A stretch of 64,000 nt of DNA from Haloarcula amylolytica JCM 13557. Lineage in GTDB: Archaea > Halobacteriota > Halobacteria > Halobacteriales > Haloarculaceae. Location of the stretch: NCBI RefSeq assembly GCF_000336615.1, contig NZ_AOLW01000022.1:1-64000 (forward strand), given 5' to 3'. Shown piece by piece: positions 35,682 to 44,177 of the stretch. Under the pieces are notes generated by a model. That model did no database searches, was not told the DNA's origin, and was given only the letters and a program-made list of their open reading frames with translations. Every line of letters begins with the position of its first letter. Position 1 is the first letter of the stretch. A program made the translations under genes and the position numbers.

Positions 35682-35909
35682 TTACTCGGTCAGCGGAAGG
35701 ACCACACCGAACACGAGCGGCGAGAGGAGGCCGACGAGAATACCGAGCATTTCCATGTCGACCAGCAGCGTGTCGCCCCAGGCGGGGAGCGTCCCGAGAA
35801 CGGCGCTTCCGGCGACTTCCCCCGCGATGCCGAGGAGGAACAGCCCCGCCCCGAGCATGAACCCGCGCTTTGCGAGTGTCGCGTAGTCAGCGTTCCAGTT
35901 TTGGCTCAT
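35682..35909 (-). CDS. Small haloarchaeal membrane protein (DUF7860-like)
   Basis: A 75-residue protein starting MSQNWNADYATLAKRGFMLG. It has two hydrophobic helices (about 16-38 and 50-72) joined by a short loop with AWGDTLLVDMEM. I recall the N-terminal NADYATLAKRGF pattern in haloarchaeal DUF7860-type proteins. No activity is known. It is divergent from another small membrane protein. Confidence 0.65.
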   Translation of the reverse strand: MSQNWNADYATLAKRGFMLGAGLFLLGIAGEVAGSAVLGTLPAWGDTLLVDMEMLGILVGLLSPLVFGVVLPLTE

Positions 35910-35990
35910 ACAGGCCCGTTCTCGTGGGCCTACTAAGCTCTCTCGGATCGAAAGAGCTACATGCGGGTTGACACTGATATCTGCGCATAC

Positions 35991-36215
35991 ATGGTTTCAG
36001 AATCGATTCCAGAGCTACTCGAACTCCTGCTCTCGACGCTCCTCGCTGCTGGGCTAACCGTAGGAGGAGCACTCACCGAACAGGCCGCTCTCGCCGATCT
36101 GTCCGGCGGTATTTCTGCGCTCGCTATCTGGGAGGTTTATATTGGACTGGTTCTCCTGTACGCCGGCTATATGCTCGCCTCACGCCGAGTCCTGCCCGCG
36201 CTCGGTAGCGCCTGA
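35991..36215 (+). CDS. Small two-helix membrane protein
   Basis: A 74-residue protein (MVSESIPELLELLLSTLL) with hydrophobic helices at about 8-28 and 45-65, and a basic end (LASRRVLPALGSA). It is not assigned to a family. The ATG at 35991 is preferred to 35961 because the shorter form starts just before an amphipathic helix. It is convergent with the lipoprotein gene, with 19 bp between stops. Confidence 0.55.
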   Translation: MVSESIPELLELLLSTLLAAGLTVGGALTEQAALADLSGGISALAIWEVYIGLVLLYAGYMLASRRVLPALGSA

Positions 36216-36234
36216 ATTCGTTCGTTGCGGGCGG

Positions 36235-37032
36235 TTATTCCTGAAGCGACCGCTGGGTCGTGTTCGCGACCCACTTCGGCTGTGTCACTGTCGTAGACCC
36301 GACGTTTCGTAGCCGCAGGTATTGCGTGACACGGACCTGCTGGTCGCTCCGTTCGGCATCGAATGCCAGCCGAAGCGCCGAGACGGTACCGTCGTGACTG
36401 ACGCGGAGTCGGACGGAGACGTTGCGAGGGTCGCTCACGAACAGCGGTGTACTGAGCCTGCCAGGGTCCGTGAAACGGGTGCCGACGAGGACGACGCCGC
36501 CGTCGCTCCGGTCGGCAACGGAGAGATCGACGGCTTCCCCGATGCCACGTATCATCCGGCGCTCCGAGAGGTCCGAGACCGGGCCGTCGTCGCGGACAGT
36601 CCACTTGACCCGCTGGGGCCGGTTCGCTCGCCCGTCGTACCGGGCCGCGACGATGGAGCCGTTGGTCCAGTAGTCAATGCGGGTCGTGAAAGTGTTCAGT
36701 TCAGTGCCGTTCTGGCGGAACTGCCCGGCATACGTTGTCTTGTTCGCCGCGACGTGGCGTGTGTGGTTAGACCGCCGGAGTACCGTTCCGTTGCTGTCAG
36801 TGACCCGCTGGCGGGTGGCCAGCGTGTAGTTCGTCGTCGCGAGCGTCCGCGCGTGGGCGCTGGCCAGCACTGACGGCACCACAGCCTCGTCGCTCACACC
36901 CGGCGGATAGCCGGCCCCATCGGTCGGCACCGCTGCCGGCGTGACTGTTTCGGGACTGTCCTGCTGGACGAAGCCCGAGCACCCGGCAAGTACGAGCGCG
37001 AGCGTCACGACAGCAGCCACTGCTCGCGTCAT
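36235..37032 (-). CDS. Haloarchaeal lipoprotein of unknown function
   Basis: A 265-residue exported lipoprotein. The signal peptide MTRAVAAVVTLALVLAGCSG ends in the lipobox LAGC, with Cys18 the predicted lipidated residue. The mature part is beta-rich with several glycosylation sequons (NYT, NGT, NHT, NKT, NGS). Landmarks are ANKTTYAGQFRQNGTELNTF and VSDLSERRMIRGIGEAVDLS. It resembles the DUF7537-like haloarchaeal lipoproteins, whose role is unknown. The start at 37032 gives a canonical signal peptide. It lies 37 bp downstream of a cupin gene in the same orientation. Confidence 0.8.
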   Translation of the reverse strand: MTRAVAAVVTLALVLAGCSGFVQQDSPETVTPAAVPTDGAGYPPGVSDEAVVPSVLASAHARTLATTNYTLATRQRVTDSNGTVLRRSNHTRHVAANKTTYAGQFRQNGTELNTFTTRIDYWTNGSIVAARYDGRANRPQRVKWTVRDDGPVSDLSERRMIRGIGEAVDLSVADRSDGGVVLVGTRFTDPGRLSTPLFVSDPRNVSVRLRVSHDGTVSALRLAFDAERSDQQVRVTQYLRLRNVGSTTVTQPKWVANTTQRSLQE

Positions 37033-37069
37033 TGATTGCGCTACGGCCGCCGGCCCCAAACAGTTGTGG

Positions 37070-37408
37070 CTAGTCCTGCCAGTCCGGGTTCGATCTGGGC
37101 GGACTGAACACGTCGATGCCCCGGACCGGTTCCTCGCCGTCGTTGCGCGCTTCGTGTGGCTCCTCACTCGGGACCACGTAGGAGTCGCCGGGGCCGATGA
37201 CGTACTCCTCGCCGTTGACGTGGAAGGTAAAGGTCCCTTTCACAACGTAGCCGACCTGCTCGTGGCGGTGGCTGTGTTCCGGGACGGCCGCGCCGGGGTC
37301 GATGTGGAACTGCTGGACGCTCATCTGCTCTCCGACCGCCAACTGTGTCAGGTGAACGCCGTCGACTGCTTCGACTGTCTCGCAGGCCGCCTGTGGTACT
37401 TCCCTCAT
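37070..37408 (-). CDS. Cupin-domain protein
   Basis: A 112-residue single-domain cupin. Motif 1 is PEHSHRHEQVGYVVKGTFTF, with three histidines and the Glu of the metal site. Motif 2 is PGDSYVVPSEEPHEARN, with the fourth His. The C-terminus ends SPPRSNPDWQD, like quercetinase-type or RmlC-like small cupins. The substrate is unknown; sensing or isomerisation of a small ligand is possible. It probably forms an operon with the lipoprotein gene. Confidence 0.88.
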   Translation of the reverse strand: MREVPQAACETVEAVDGVHLTQLAVGEQMSVQQFHIDPGAAVPEHSHRHEQVGYVVKGTFTFHVNGEEYVIGPGDSYVVPSEEPHEARNDGEEPVRGIDVFSPPRSNPDWQD

Positions 37409-37559
37409 GCGCTATGCTGTCGTACCCGGCCCACCTAAGCGTTCGTCCGCCAGGGGTGAGCATCGACGCCGTGACACTCGTTATAGAGATCCTAATCCAC
37501 ACGCTGTGGTCGCGCCGCCTGTCGGTGGATTCAGTACCGTCCGGCCCTGACAGAGAGGT

Positions 37560-38084
37560 ATGTACGCGGTCGTCGGGTGTAGTGATTGCAGCGCGCTGTG
37601 GGTCACCGAGGGACGGCCGGAGACGACACAGTGCCCGCGGTGTGGCACGCGCCGGAAACACGCCAAGCGGCGGAAGTTCGTCGAAACGGACGACGAGGCC
37701 CACGCCCGAGAGGTCCGGGCGTCGATGCTGGCGAACAGACAGGGGGAGGGGGACGCCTTCGCGGAGTTGGATTCCTACGCCGAGATGGAGCGCCAGGTCG
37801 ACGACGCGGGCGTGGACGACGAGACGTACCTCGAAGATTCGGGGGTGGATACAGACGCCGTGTCGGCGGCCGCCGAGCGCACCGAACAGGGGGCGACGGA
37901 CGGGTCGAGCCGCAAGGAAACCGTCCTGAGTGCGTTGCGGACCCTCGACGGGCCGACCGAGGATGATGTCGTGGCCTACGCCGAGGAACGCGGCGTCCCG
38001 GCGTCGTACACCCGGAAGGCACTGACAAAGCTGGTTCGCGCCGGCAAGGCATCGGAGAGCCGGGGGCAGTACCGGCTGCTATGA
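37560..38084 (+). CDS. Zinc-ribbon and winged-helix protein (DUF5817-like)
   Basis: A 174-residue protein. The N-terminal zinc ribbon has CxxC pairs at C7/C10 (VGCSDCSALW) and C25/C28 (TQCPRCGTRR). An acidic helical linker spans about 45-110. The C-terminal winged helix (about 118-174) includes KETVLSALRTLDGPTEDDVV and YTRKALTKLVRAGKASES. I associate this architecture with haloarchaeal DUF5817. A DNA- or RNA-binding role is likely. The last codon overlaps the next gene by 4 bp, so translation is coupled. Confidence 0.82.
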   Translation: MYAVVGCSDCSALWVTEGRPETTQCPRCGTRRKHAKRRKFVETDDEAHAREVRASMLANRQGEGDAFAELDSYAEMERQVDDAGVDDETYLEDSGVDTDAVSAAAERTEQGATDGSSRKETVLSALRTLDGPTEDDVVAYAEERGVPASYTRKALTKLVRAGKASESRGQYRLL

Positions 38085-38431
38085 CCGCGACGCTGGACTT
38101 CGAGCCCGGCCCAGTCGCGGTCGGGACGCTTGTCGGTCTCTCGGGATTGCTGTTCTTGCTCACGCCGGTCGTCGAGCCGGTTGCTGTGGGTTCACTACGG
38201 GTGAGCACGGTCGCGCTCTCGGCGGTCGTCCTCACGCTCGGATTCGCGCTGGGGACGGTCGTGTTCGCCCGGCGCGGCCGACGGCTGTTCGCCATCGCCC
38301 ACGGCGTGTTCGCGGTGGCGTGGGCGCTGCTGGTGCTCGGCCCGCTGCTCGGGCAGGAAGCGCTCCTGCTCGCTGGCGTCATCGTTCTCGTTGCGGGGGC
38401 CGGCTTTCTGGTAAGCCAGAGCCGGCAGTGA
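38081..38431 (+). CDS. Four-helix membrane protein coupled to the zinc-ribbon gene
   Basis: A 116-residue protein with hydrophobic helices at about 12-32, 38-58, 66-88 and 92-112. Features are VGTLVGLSGLLFLLTPVVEP, ALSAVVLTLGFALGTVVFAR and LLAGVIVLVAGAGFLVS. No motif is recognised. It overlaps the upstream DUF5817-like gene by an ATGA, so the two are likely functionally linked. It is convergent with the HMG-CoA reductase gene. Confidence 0.7.
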   Translation: MTATLDFEPGPVAVGTLVGLSGLLFLLTPVVEPVAVGSLRVSTVALSAVVLTLGFALGTVVFARRGRRLFAIAHGVFAVAWALLVLGPLLGQEALLLAGVIVLVAGAGFLVSQSRQ

Positions 38432-38455
38432 TAGTGCGCCGCCGGGAAGCCGGGG

Positions 38456-39673
38456 CTACCGCCCGAGGTCGGCGTGCGCCGAGGAAAGGTGCCGAGACGA
38501 GAGCGCCGCGAGCAGGGAGAGTTCCCCAGCAAGCGCGCCAGCAGCGATGACCTCCGCGAGCGCGTCGGCGTTACTGCCAGCAGGGTCGCCGCCGCCGCTG
38601 TAGCCAAGCACGTCAAGCGCTTCGGACTGCGTGGGGAGACCCGTCCCGCCGCCGACAGTGCCGACCTCCAGCGATGCAATGGTGACAGAGGCATACAGGC
38701 CGTCCTCCCGGGCGTCGACCGTCGTGATAGCGTTGCTCCCCTCGACCACCTGCGCGATGTCCTGCCCGAGCGCGAGGAAGGCCGCGGCGACGACGTTGGC
38801 GGCGTGGGCGTTGAATCCCAGCGCGCCGGCCTTCGCCGAACCGACGAGGTTCTTGCGGGTATTTGCCTCGACGATAGCGTCGGAAGTCGTGTCCAGTCGC
38901 TCCTCGACCTGCTCGTGGGGGATGAGTACGTCGGCGGCGACAGTCCGACCGCGCCCCTCGACAGCGTTGATAGCGGCGGGCTTCTTATCCGAACAGAGGT
39001 TGCCCGACAGCGCGACGAGGTCAGCCGGCGTCTCGGACTCGACGACGTCGCAGGCCGCCTCCGTCGCGATGGTAGCCATGTTCATCCCCATCGCGTCTTT
39101 GGTGTCATACGAGAACCGCAGGAAGACGCTGTCGCCGACGACGTAGGGCGTCACGTCCTGCAGTTCGCCGTGGCTGGTCGTCGATTCGGCGGCGTCGGCG
39201 AGAGCGTCGACGTGCTCGCGGACCCAGGCCGACACCTCGCCCGCCTCGGCCACGTCTTCGACACGGAACACCGGGGCGCGGGTCATCCCGGATTTGAGCA
39301 CGCGAGCGGTCGCGCCGCCGGCGTTTCGGATGGTCGAAACACCACGGTTGACGGAGGCCAACAGCGCGCCCTCGCTGGTCGCCAGCGGGAGGTGGTGGTC
39401 GCCCTCGGCGGCCCCGCCGTCGACGGGCAGCGGGCCGACGACGCCCATCGGGACCTGCGCCGCACCGACCATGTTCTCGATGTTGCTCTCGGCGTCAGCG
39501 GCGTCGAAGGTGTAGTCGCCGACCGCCGAGAGATCCGCGCCGGTCTCCTCGGCCAGCAGGTGTCTACGGGCCGCCGCCGCAACGTCGGGGTCGGCGTGGT
39601 CTTCCAGTTCGTAGAGCCGCAACTCACCGTCACGAACGCGCTCCGCGAGCGCCGTAGCGTCGGAGTCGGTCAT
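38456..39673 (-). CDS. hmgA: 3-hydroxy-3-methylglutaryl-CoA reductase (class I)
   Basis: A 405-residue NADPH-dependent enzyme of the mevalonate pathway, required for archaeal isoprenoid ether lipids and the target of statins in haloarchaea. Motifs are ENMVGAAQVPMGVVGPLPVD, the catalytic Lys region SGNLCSDKKPAAINAVEGRG, the cofactor-binding DAMGMNM and EVGTVGGGTGLPTQSEAL, and the C-terminal His in SSAHADLGR. The start at 39673 (MTDSDATALAERV) is chosen by family length. It is divergent from the amidohydrolase gene across 81 bp. High expression is plausible. Confidence 0.96.
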   Translation of the reverse strand: MTDSDATALAERVRDGELRLYELEDHADPDVAAAARRHLLAEETGADLSAVGDYTFDAADAESNIENMVGAAQVPMGVVGPLPVDGGAAEGDHHLPLATSEGALLASVNRGVSTIRNAGGATARVLKSGMTRAPVFRVEDVAEAGEVSAWVREHVDALADAAESTTSHGELQDVTPYVVGDSVFLRFSYDTKDAMGMNMATIATEAACDVVESETPADLVALSGNLCSDKKPAAINAVEGRGRTVAADVLIPHEQVEERLDTTSDAIVEANTRKNLVGSAKAGALGFNAHAANVVAAAFLALGQDIAQVVEGSNAITTVDAREDGLYASVTIASLEVGTVGGGTGLPTQSEALDVLGYSGGGDPAGSNADALAEVIAAGALAGELSLLAALSSRHLSSAHADLGR

Positions 39674-39754
39674 ACTGACCGGTGTGGCTTCGGGACTCCT
39701 AACAGTTGCTCTTGGCGGGCCAAGCGTTTTGCAGTCGCCGCTCGCCGAGTTTGT

Positions 39755-41251
39755 ATGGTCGACCGCGTATTCACGAACTGTGAGGTGCGGCCGCTGTCCG
39801 GCGACGGTCCGGCATCGGCGGTCGCAGTGACGAACGGAACTGTCACAGCCGTCGGAGACCCGAACGAACTCTCGACCGCGGGTGCCGAGACCGTCGACTG
39901 TCGCGGTGGCGTTCTGTTGCCCGGCTTCGTCGACGCCCACACGCACCTCGACATCGTCGGCCGGCGTGCAGTCGAGGCGGACCTCGCCGGGGCGGACGGC
40001 CCGGACGACTGTATCGACCGGCTGCTGGCGGCCGACGACGGCGAGGGCTGGATACTGGGGTTTGGCTACGACGAGAGCGACTGGGACGGGGACCTGCTGC
40101 AGGCGGCGACGCTGGACCGGGTGAGCGCTGATCGCCCGGTCGCGGCCGCGCGCGAGGATATCCATACGGTGTCGGTAAACCACGCCGCGCTGGACGTACT
40201 GGACCTGCCCGACGACGGCGTTCGGACCGAGGACGGAGCACCAACTGGCGTGCTCGTCGAGGAAGCCGCCGAGGCCGTCTTCGACGCTATCGCGCCCGAC
40301 TACACGCAGACCCGGGAGTACCTGCTGGCCGCACAGGAGGTGGCTCTCTCAAAGGGAATTACCGCCGTACACGACATGGTGCGGCAGTCTCACGCCCCGC
40401 GAGTGTACCGCGACCTAGACACCGAGGACGCACTCTCCCTGCGGATTCGGCTCAACTACTGGGTAGACCACCTCGACGCCATACGGGAACTCGGACTGGT
40501 GACGAACCACGGGAGCGACCGAGTGCAAACGGGCGCGATCAAGACGTACATCGACGGGTCGCTCGGGGCCGGCACCGCGCGGCTCCGGGAGCCGTACGCC
40601 GACAGCGACAGCGTCGGCGAGTGGCGAACGGACCCAGATGCCCTCCGGGAACTCGTGTCAGCGGTCGACGACGCGGGCCTCCAGTTCGCCGCTCACGCCA
40701 TCGGCGACGCGGCTATCGACGCGCTGCTTTCGGCTATCGAATCAGTCGACGCCGCGGATGAGCGCCACCGCGTCGAACACGCCGAGGTGCTCACCGGCGA
40801 CCTGGCGGAGCGACTGGCGGCGTCGCCACTGGTCGTTTCGGCGCAGCCGAACTTCCACCGCTGGGCGGTGCCGGGCGGCCTGTACGACGAGCGACTCGGC
40901 GAGCGCCGCGCGCTGACGAACCGGTTCCGCGACCTCGTGGATGCCGGCGCACAACTGGCCTTCGGGAGCGACTGTATGCCGCTTTCCCCGCTGTACGGCG
41001 TCGAGCAGTCCGTCACCGCGCCGGAGTCGAACCAGCGGCTGACAGTTGACGAGGCACTCCGGGCGTACACCAGCGGTGCCGCGTACGCGGGCTTCGACGA
41101 GGACCGGATGGGCACGATTACGCCGGGATCGGTTGCGGATTTCGCCGTGCTATCGGCCTCTCCGTGGGACGTCCCGAATGCGGATATCTCGGACGTAGCC
41201 GTCACGCTGACCGTCAGCGACGGCCAGACCGTGTTCGATTCCGGCGAGTAA
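39755..41251 (+). CDS. Amidohydrolase family protein (YtcJ-like)
   Basis: A 498-residue metal-dependent hydrolase. The HxH metal motif (H62, H64) is in LLPGFVDAHTHLDI. Further landmarks are ALSKGITAVHDMVRQSH, HAIGDAAIDALLSAI, HRVEHAEVLT and the Asp in FGSDCMPLSPLYG. The C-terminal half has GAAYAGFDEDRMGTITPG followed by the terminal beta-sandwich. The pattern fits amidohydrolase_3 (YtcJ/LAF3); the natural substrate, perhaps an N-formyl or cyclic amide, is unknown. The ATG at 39755 is the first one that gives the amidohydrolase N-terminus (MVDRVFTNCEVRP). It is convergent with nothing; the nadA repeat region follows. Confidence 0.85.
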   Translation: MVDRVFTNCEVRPLSGDGPASAVAVTNGTVTAVGDPNELSTAGAETVDCRGGVLLPGFVDAHTHLDIVGRRAVEADLAGADGPDDCIDRLLAADDGEGWILGFGYDESDWDGDLLQAATLDRVSADRPVAAAREDIHTVSVNHAALDVLDLPDDGVRTEDGAPTGVLVEEAAEAVFDAIAPDYTQTREYLLAAQEVALSKGITAVHDMVRQSHAPRVYRDLDTEDALSLRIRLNYWVDHLDAIRELGLVTNHGSDRVQTGAIKTYIDGSLGAGTARLREPYADSDSVGEWRTDPDALRELVSAVDDAGLQFAAHAIGDAAIDALLSAIESVDAADERHRVEHAEVLTGDLAERLAASPLVVSAQPNFHRWAVPGGLYDERLGERRALTNRFRDLVDAGAQLAFGSDCMPLSPLYGVEQSVTAPESNQRLTVDEALRAYTSGAAYAGFDEDRMGTITPGSVADFAVLSASPWDVPNADISDVAVTLTVSDGQTVFDSGE

Positions 41252-41325
41252 GTCCGACAGACGGTAGTATCGACGCGTCACGTTTCCTGTTTCTCGGTAA
41301 CAAACAACATAATTCGACAGTACGG

Positions 41326-41445
41326 GATATAGAAGCAGTTAGATCGCCAAAGCCGGATATAAAACCCGATAGGCCACCAACACCGGAAACAGAACTGTAG
41401 TTACCTCCAATACCAGGTATACAATCTCCTTGCCCACCAACCCCC
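41326..41445. repeat. Four tandem degenerate 30-bp repeats upstream of nadA
   Basis: Units start at 41326, 41356, 41386 and 41416. All four share G at position 1, A at 6, 8 and 9, CCAA at 22-25 and CC at 28-29. A partial fifth copy, with GACTTTGAAGATAAAATC, follows. Each unit carries a TATA-like 'gatata' or 'ggtata' start. On the opposite strand the units read as a 10-residue G-[VIF]-G pattern, which I treat as a by-product. They are not CRISPR repeats: units are contiguous and unspaced. Confidence 0.6.
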
Positions 41446-41520
41446 GACTTTGAAGATAAAATCTTTTCACGGGAGAGCTCCGAAGTGTGAGTACCGACAG
41501 GTGGATACATCGTGCCCGAA

Positions 41521-42648
41521 ATGGAAACCGCAGCGTTCGAGACGGACCTCAGCCTCTTCAAGTACGACAACCTCGAGCAGCTCCCGCCGGCGTACCGGGA
41601 CCTCGATGCGGACGAGCGGACCGAACGCATCGAGAGCGCGCTCGATACCCTCGGTGACGACGTGGTCATCCTCGGCCACAACTACCAGCGCCGGGAGATC
41701 GTCGAACACGCCGACTTCATCGGCGATTCCTACCAGCTCTCGAAGGAGGCCGCCGAGTCCGACGCCGACTACGTGATTTTCGGCGGTGTGACGTTCATGG
41801 CCGAATCCGCGGACATCATCACGGACGACGACCAGTCCGTGATCCTCCCGTCGATGGAGGCGTCCTGCCCGATGGCCGGCATGGCCGAGGCGCTGCAGGT
41901 CGACGCCGCGTGGGCGGAACTGACCGCGGCGCTCGACGACGACGAAGATATCATCCCGATCACGTACATGAACAGCTACGCCGACCTGAAGGCCTTCTGC
42001 GCCGAGCAGGGCGGGCTGGTCTGTACCTCCTCGAACGCGCACAAGGCCTTCGAGTACGCCTTCGAGAAGGGCGACAAAGTGCTGTTCCTGCCCGACAAGC
42101 ACCTCGGTGAGAACACGGCCCACCGGCTCGGCATGGCCGACGAGACCGTCGAGTGGGACCCGTGGGACGCCGAGGGCACCGACGCCGCTGACGCCGTCGA
42201 AAACGACGTCATCCTCTGGGAGGGGTACTGCCAGGTACACGAACGCTTCCGCGAGCACCACATCGAGTCTGTCCGCGAGGACTACCCCGACGCGAACGTC
42301 ATCGTCCACCCCGAGTGTCGCCGCGAGGTCGTCGAGGCCGCCGACGTGGCCGGCTCCACGTCGACCATCTGTGAGTCCGTCGCCGAGGCCGACCCCGGCG
42401 AGACGTGGGCCATCGGCACCGAGATTCACCTCACCCACCACCTCCAGCGGTGGCACCCCGAGGTGAACGTGGTTCCGCTGTGTGGCGACGCCTGCATGGA
42501 CTGCAACGCCATGCGTCAGATCGACCCGAACTACCTCGCGTGGGTGCTGGAGGAACTGGTCGAGGGTCGCGAGCGCAACGTCATCGAAGTCGCGCCCGAG
42601 GAGAAGGACCTGGCACAGGTCGCGATGGACCGAATGCTGGAGATCTAA
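41521..42648 (+). CDS. nadA: Quinolinate synthase
   Basis: A 375-residue [4Fe-4S] enzyme that condenses iminoaspartate with dihydroxyacetone phosphate to quinolinate, the first pyridine of NAD synthesis. The three cluster cysteines are in MEASCPMAGM, HPECRREV and CGDACMDCNAMRQ. LGHNYQRREIVEHADFIGDS and KTFCAEQ-like LKAFCAEQGGLVCTSSNA belong to the repeated folds. The start is ATG 41521 (METAAFETDLSLF); GTG 41512 (MPEMETA) is the alternative. It is the first gene of nadA-nadB-nadC, with the 30-bp repeats upstream as a likely control region. Confidence 0.93.
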   Translation: METAAFETDLSLFKYDNLEQLPPAYRDLDADERTERIESALDTLGDDVVILGHNYQRREIVEHADFIGDSYQLSKEAAESDADYVIFGGVTFMAESADIITDDDQSVILPSMEASCPMAGMAEALQVDAAWAELTAALDDDEDIIPITYMNSYADLKAFCAEQGGLVCTSSNAHKAFEYAFEKGDKVLFLPDKHLGENTAHRLGMADETVEWDPWDAEGTDAADAVENDVILWEGYCQVHERFREHHIESVREDYPDANVIVHPECRREVVEAADVAGSTSTICESVAEADPGETWAIGTEIHLTHHLQRWHPEVNVVPLCGDACMDCNAMRQIDPNYLAWVLEELVEGRERNVIEVAPEEKDLAQVAMDRMLEI

Positions 42649-42650
42649 CC

Positions 42651-44177
42651 ATGACGGACGACCCGATCACGACGGACGTACTGGTCATCGGCTCCGGCAT
42701 CGCCGGGCTGGCGGCGGCGCTCGCCGCGGCCCGAGAAGGCGACGACGTGACGCTCGCCACGAAGGCGACCCGCCCGGAGGGCTCCTCATCCTGGTGGGCC
42801 CAGGGCGGCATCGCAGTCTCCCGGGACACCCCCGAAGAGTTCAAAGAAGACATCATGGCCGCTTCGGACGGCACTGCCGACCCCGACGCCGTCGACGTGC
42901 TGGTCGAGAACGCCAACGGAGCCGTCGAGGACGTGCTGCTTGACACCCTCGACATTGACTTTGACCACAACGGCTCCGACCACGACTTCACCCGCGAGGC
43001 CGCCCACAGCGAGGACCGCATCCTCCACGTCGACGCCTCGACTGGCAAGCACATCCACGTCCCGTTCCTGAATTACATCGACGACCACGACAGCGTGGAG
43101 ATTCTGGACGACACCGCCGCGCTCGAACTCATCCGTCACGAGGGTCGTGTCCACGGCGCGATGCTCGAATCCGACGGCGCGGTCGACCCGTACTTCGCCG
43201 GCAGCGTCGTGCTGGCGACCGGCGGCATCGGCGACCTCTACCCGCGGACGACGAACCCCGACAATACCACCGGGGACGGCATCGGGATGGCCGCACTCGC
43301 CGGGGCCGACGTGGAAGGTATGGAGTACGTGCAGTTCCATCCGACGGCGTGCGTCCGGGAAGGCGGCGAGCGTGACGGCGACGTGGCCTTCCTCGTCAGC
43401 GAAGCCGTCCGCGGCGAGGGCGGCCTGCTGCGCAACGGCAAGGGCGAGCGGTTCATGCCCGACTATCACGCCGACGCCGAACTCGCGCCGCGCGATGTGG
43501 TGGCTCGGGCGGTCAAAGCCGAGCGCGAGGCGACCGGCGAGGTCACGCTGGATGTCTCTCCCCTGAACTTCGTCGAAGAGTTCCCAGACCTTGCAGACAA
43601 CTGCGAGGAGTACGGCATCGACTGGACCGAGGGCATCCCGGTCGCGCCCGCCGAGCATTTCCTCTGTGGCGGCATCAGCGTCGACGACCGCGGTCGGACG
43701 ACACTGGACCGGCTCTATGCCGTCGGCGAATGCTCCCGAACCGGCGTCCACGGCGCGAACCGCCTCGCCAGCACCTCCCTGCTCGAAGGGTTGGTCTGGG
43801 GCCTGCGCGCCGGCGAAGACGCCGCCGGGGCCGAGCCGGAGCCAATCGAAGCGCCGGAACTCCTCGAACGCGACCCGGATCTGCCCGACCGCTTCGCCCG
43901 CGACAAGTTCCAGCGGCTGACTCGCGTGATGGACGAGAACGTCGGCGTCGAGCGGGACCCCGCGGACCTCCAGCGCGCGATGGCCGTCCTCCGCCGGCTC
44001 AAGGGCGAAGTCGACGCCTACGTTCGCACGCGGACCAGCCGCTCGCTGTACGAACTCCGCCACGCCAGCGTCACCGCGCTGTTGATCGCGCGCCACGCCG
44101 CCGAGAACGAGGAGAGCGTCGGCACGCACAATCTCGTGGATGCGAGTGAGGAACCGCCGGAGTCAACGGCCGACTGA
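42651..44177 (+). CDS. nadB: L-aspartate oxidase
   Basis: A 508-residue FAD enzyme converting L-aspartate to iminoaspartate for NadA. The FAD Rossmann motif is VIGSGIAGLAAALAAAREG. SSSWWAQGGIAVS matches the NadB active-site region. VEGMEYVQFHPTACV and the Arg-containing GVHGANRLASTSLLEGLVWG are conserved across NadB and fumarate reductases. A C-terminal helical domain (about 400-500) follows. The ATG at 42651 is two bases past the nadA stop, and the stop overlaps the nadC start by one base. Re-oxidation may use oxygen or another acceptor. Confidence 0.95.
   Translation: MTDDPITTDVLVIGSGIAGLAAALAAAREGDDVTLATKATRPEGSSSWWAQGGIAVSRDTPEEFKEDIMAASDGTADPDAVDVLVENANGAVEDVLLDTLDIDFDHNGSDHDFTREAAHSEDRILHVDASTGKHIHVPFLNYIDDHDSVEILDDTAALELIRHEGRVHGAMLESDGAVDPYFAGSVVLATGGIGDLYPRTTNPDNTTGDGIGMAALAGADVEGMEYVQFHPTACVREGGERDGDVAFLVSEAVRGEGGLLRNGKGERFMPDYHADAELAPRDVVARAVKAEREATGEVTLDVSPLNFVEEFPDLADNCEEYGIDWTEGIPVAPAEHFLCGGISVDDRGRTTLDRLYAVGECSRTGVHGANRLASTSLLEGLVWGLRAGEDAAGAEPEPIEAPELLERDPDLPDRFARDKFQRLTRVMDENVGVERDPADLQRAMAVLRRLKGEVDAYVRTRTSRSLYELRHASVTALLIARHAAENEESVGTHNLVDASEEPPESTAD

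Noticed and set aside
38474-39754. N-terminal 427 codons of a 925-codon plus-strand frame before the amidohydrolase
   Set aside because: They are antisense to HMG-CoA reductase. The amidohydrolase family start is at 39755.
41326-41445. CRISPR array
   Set aside because: The 30-bp units are contiguous with no spacers, diverge strongly from each other, and no cas gene is in the window.
41334-41457. Gly-repeat peptide read on the minus strand across the nadA upstream region
   Set aside because: The 10-residue periodicity is explained by the 30-bp DNA repeat. Codon use is poor and no promoter or family supports translation.
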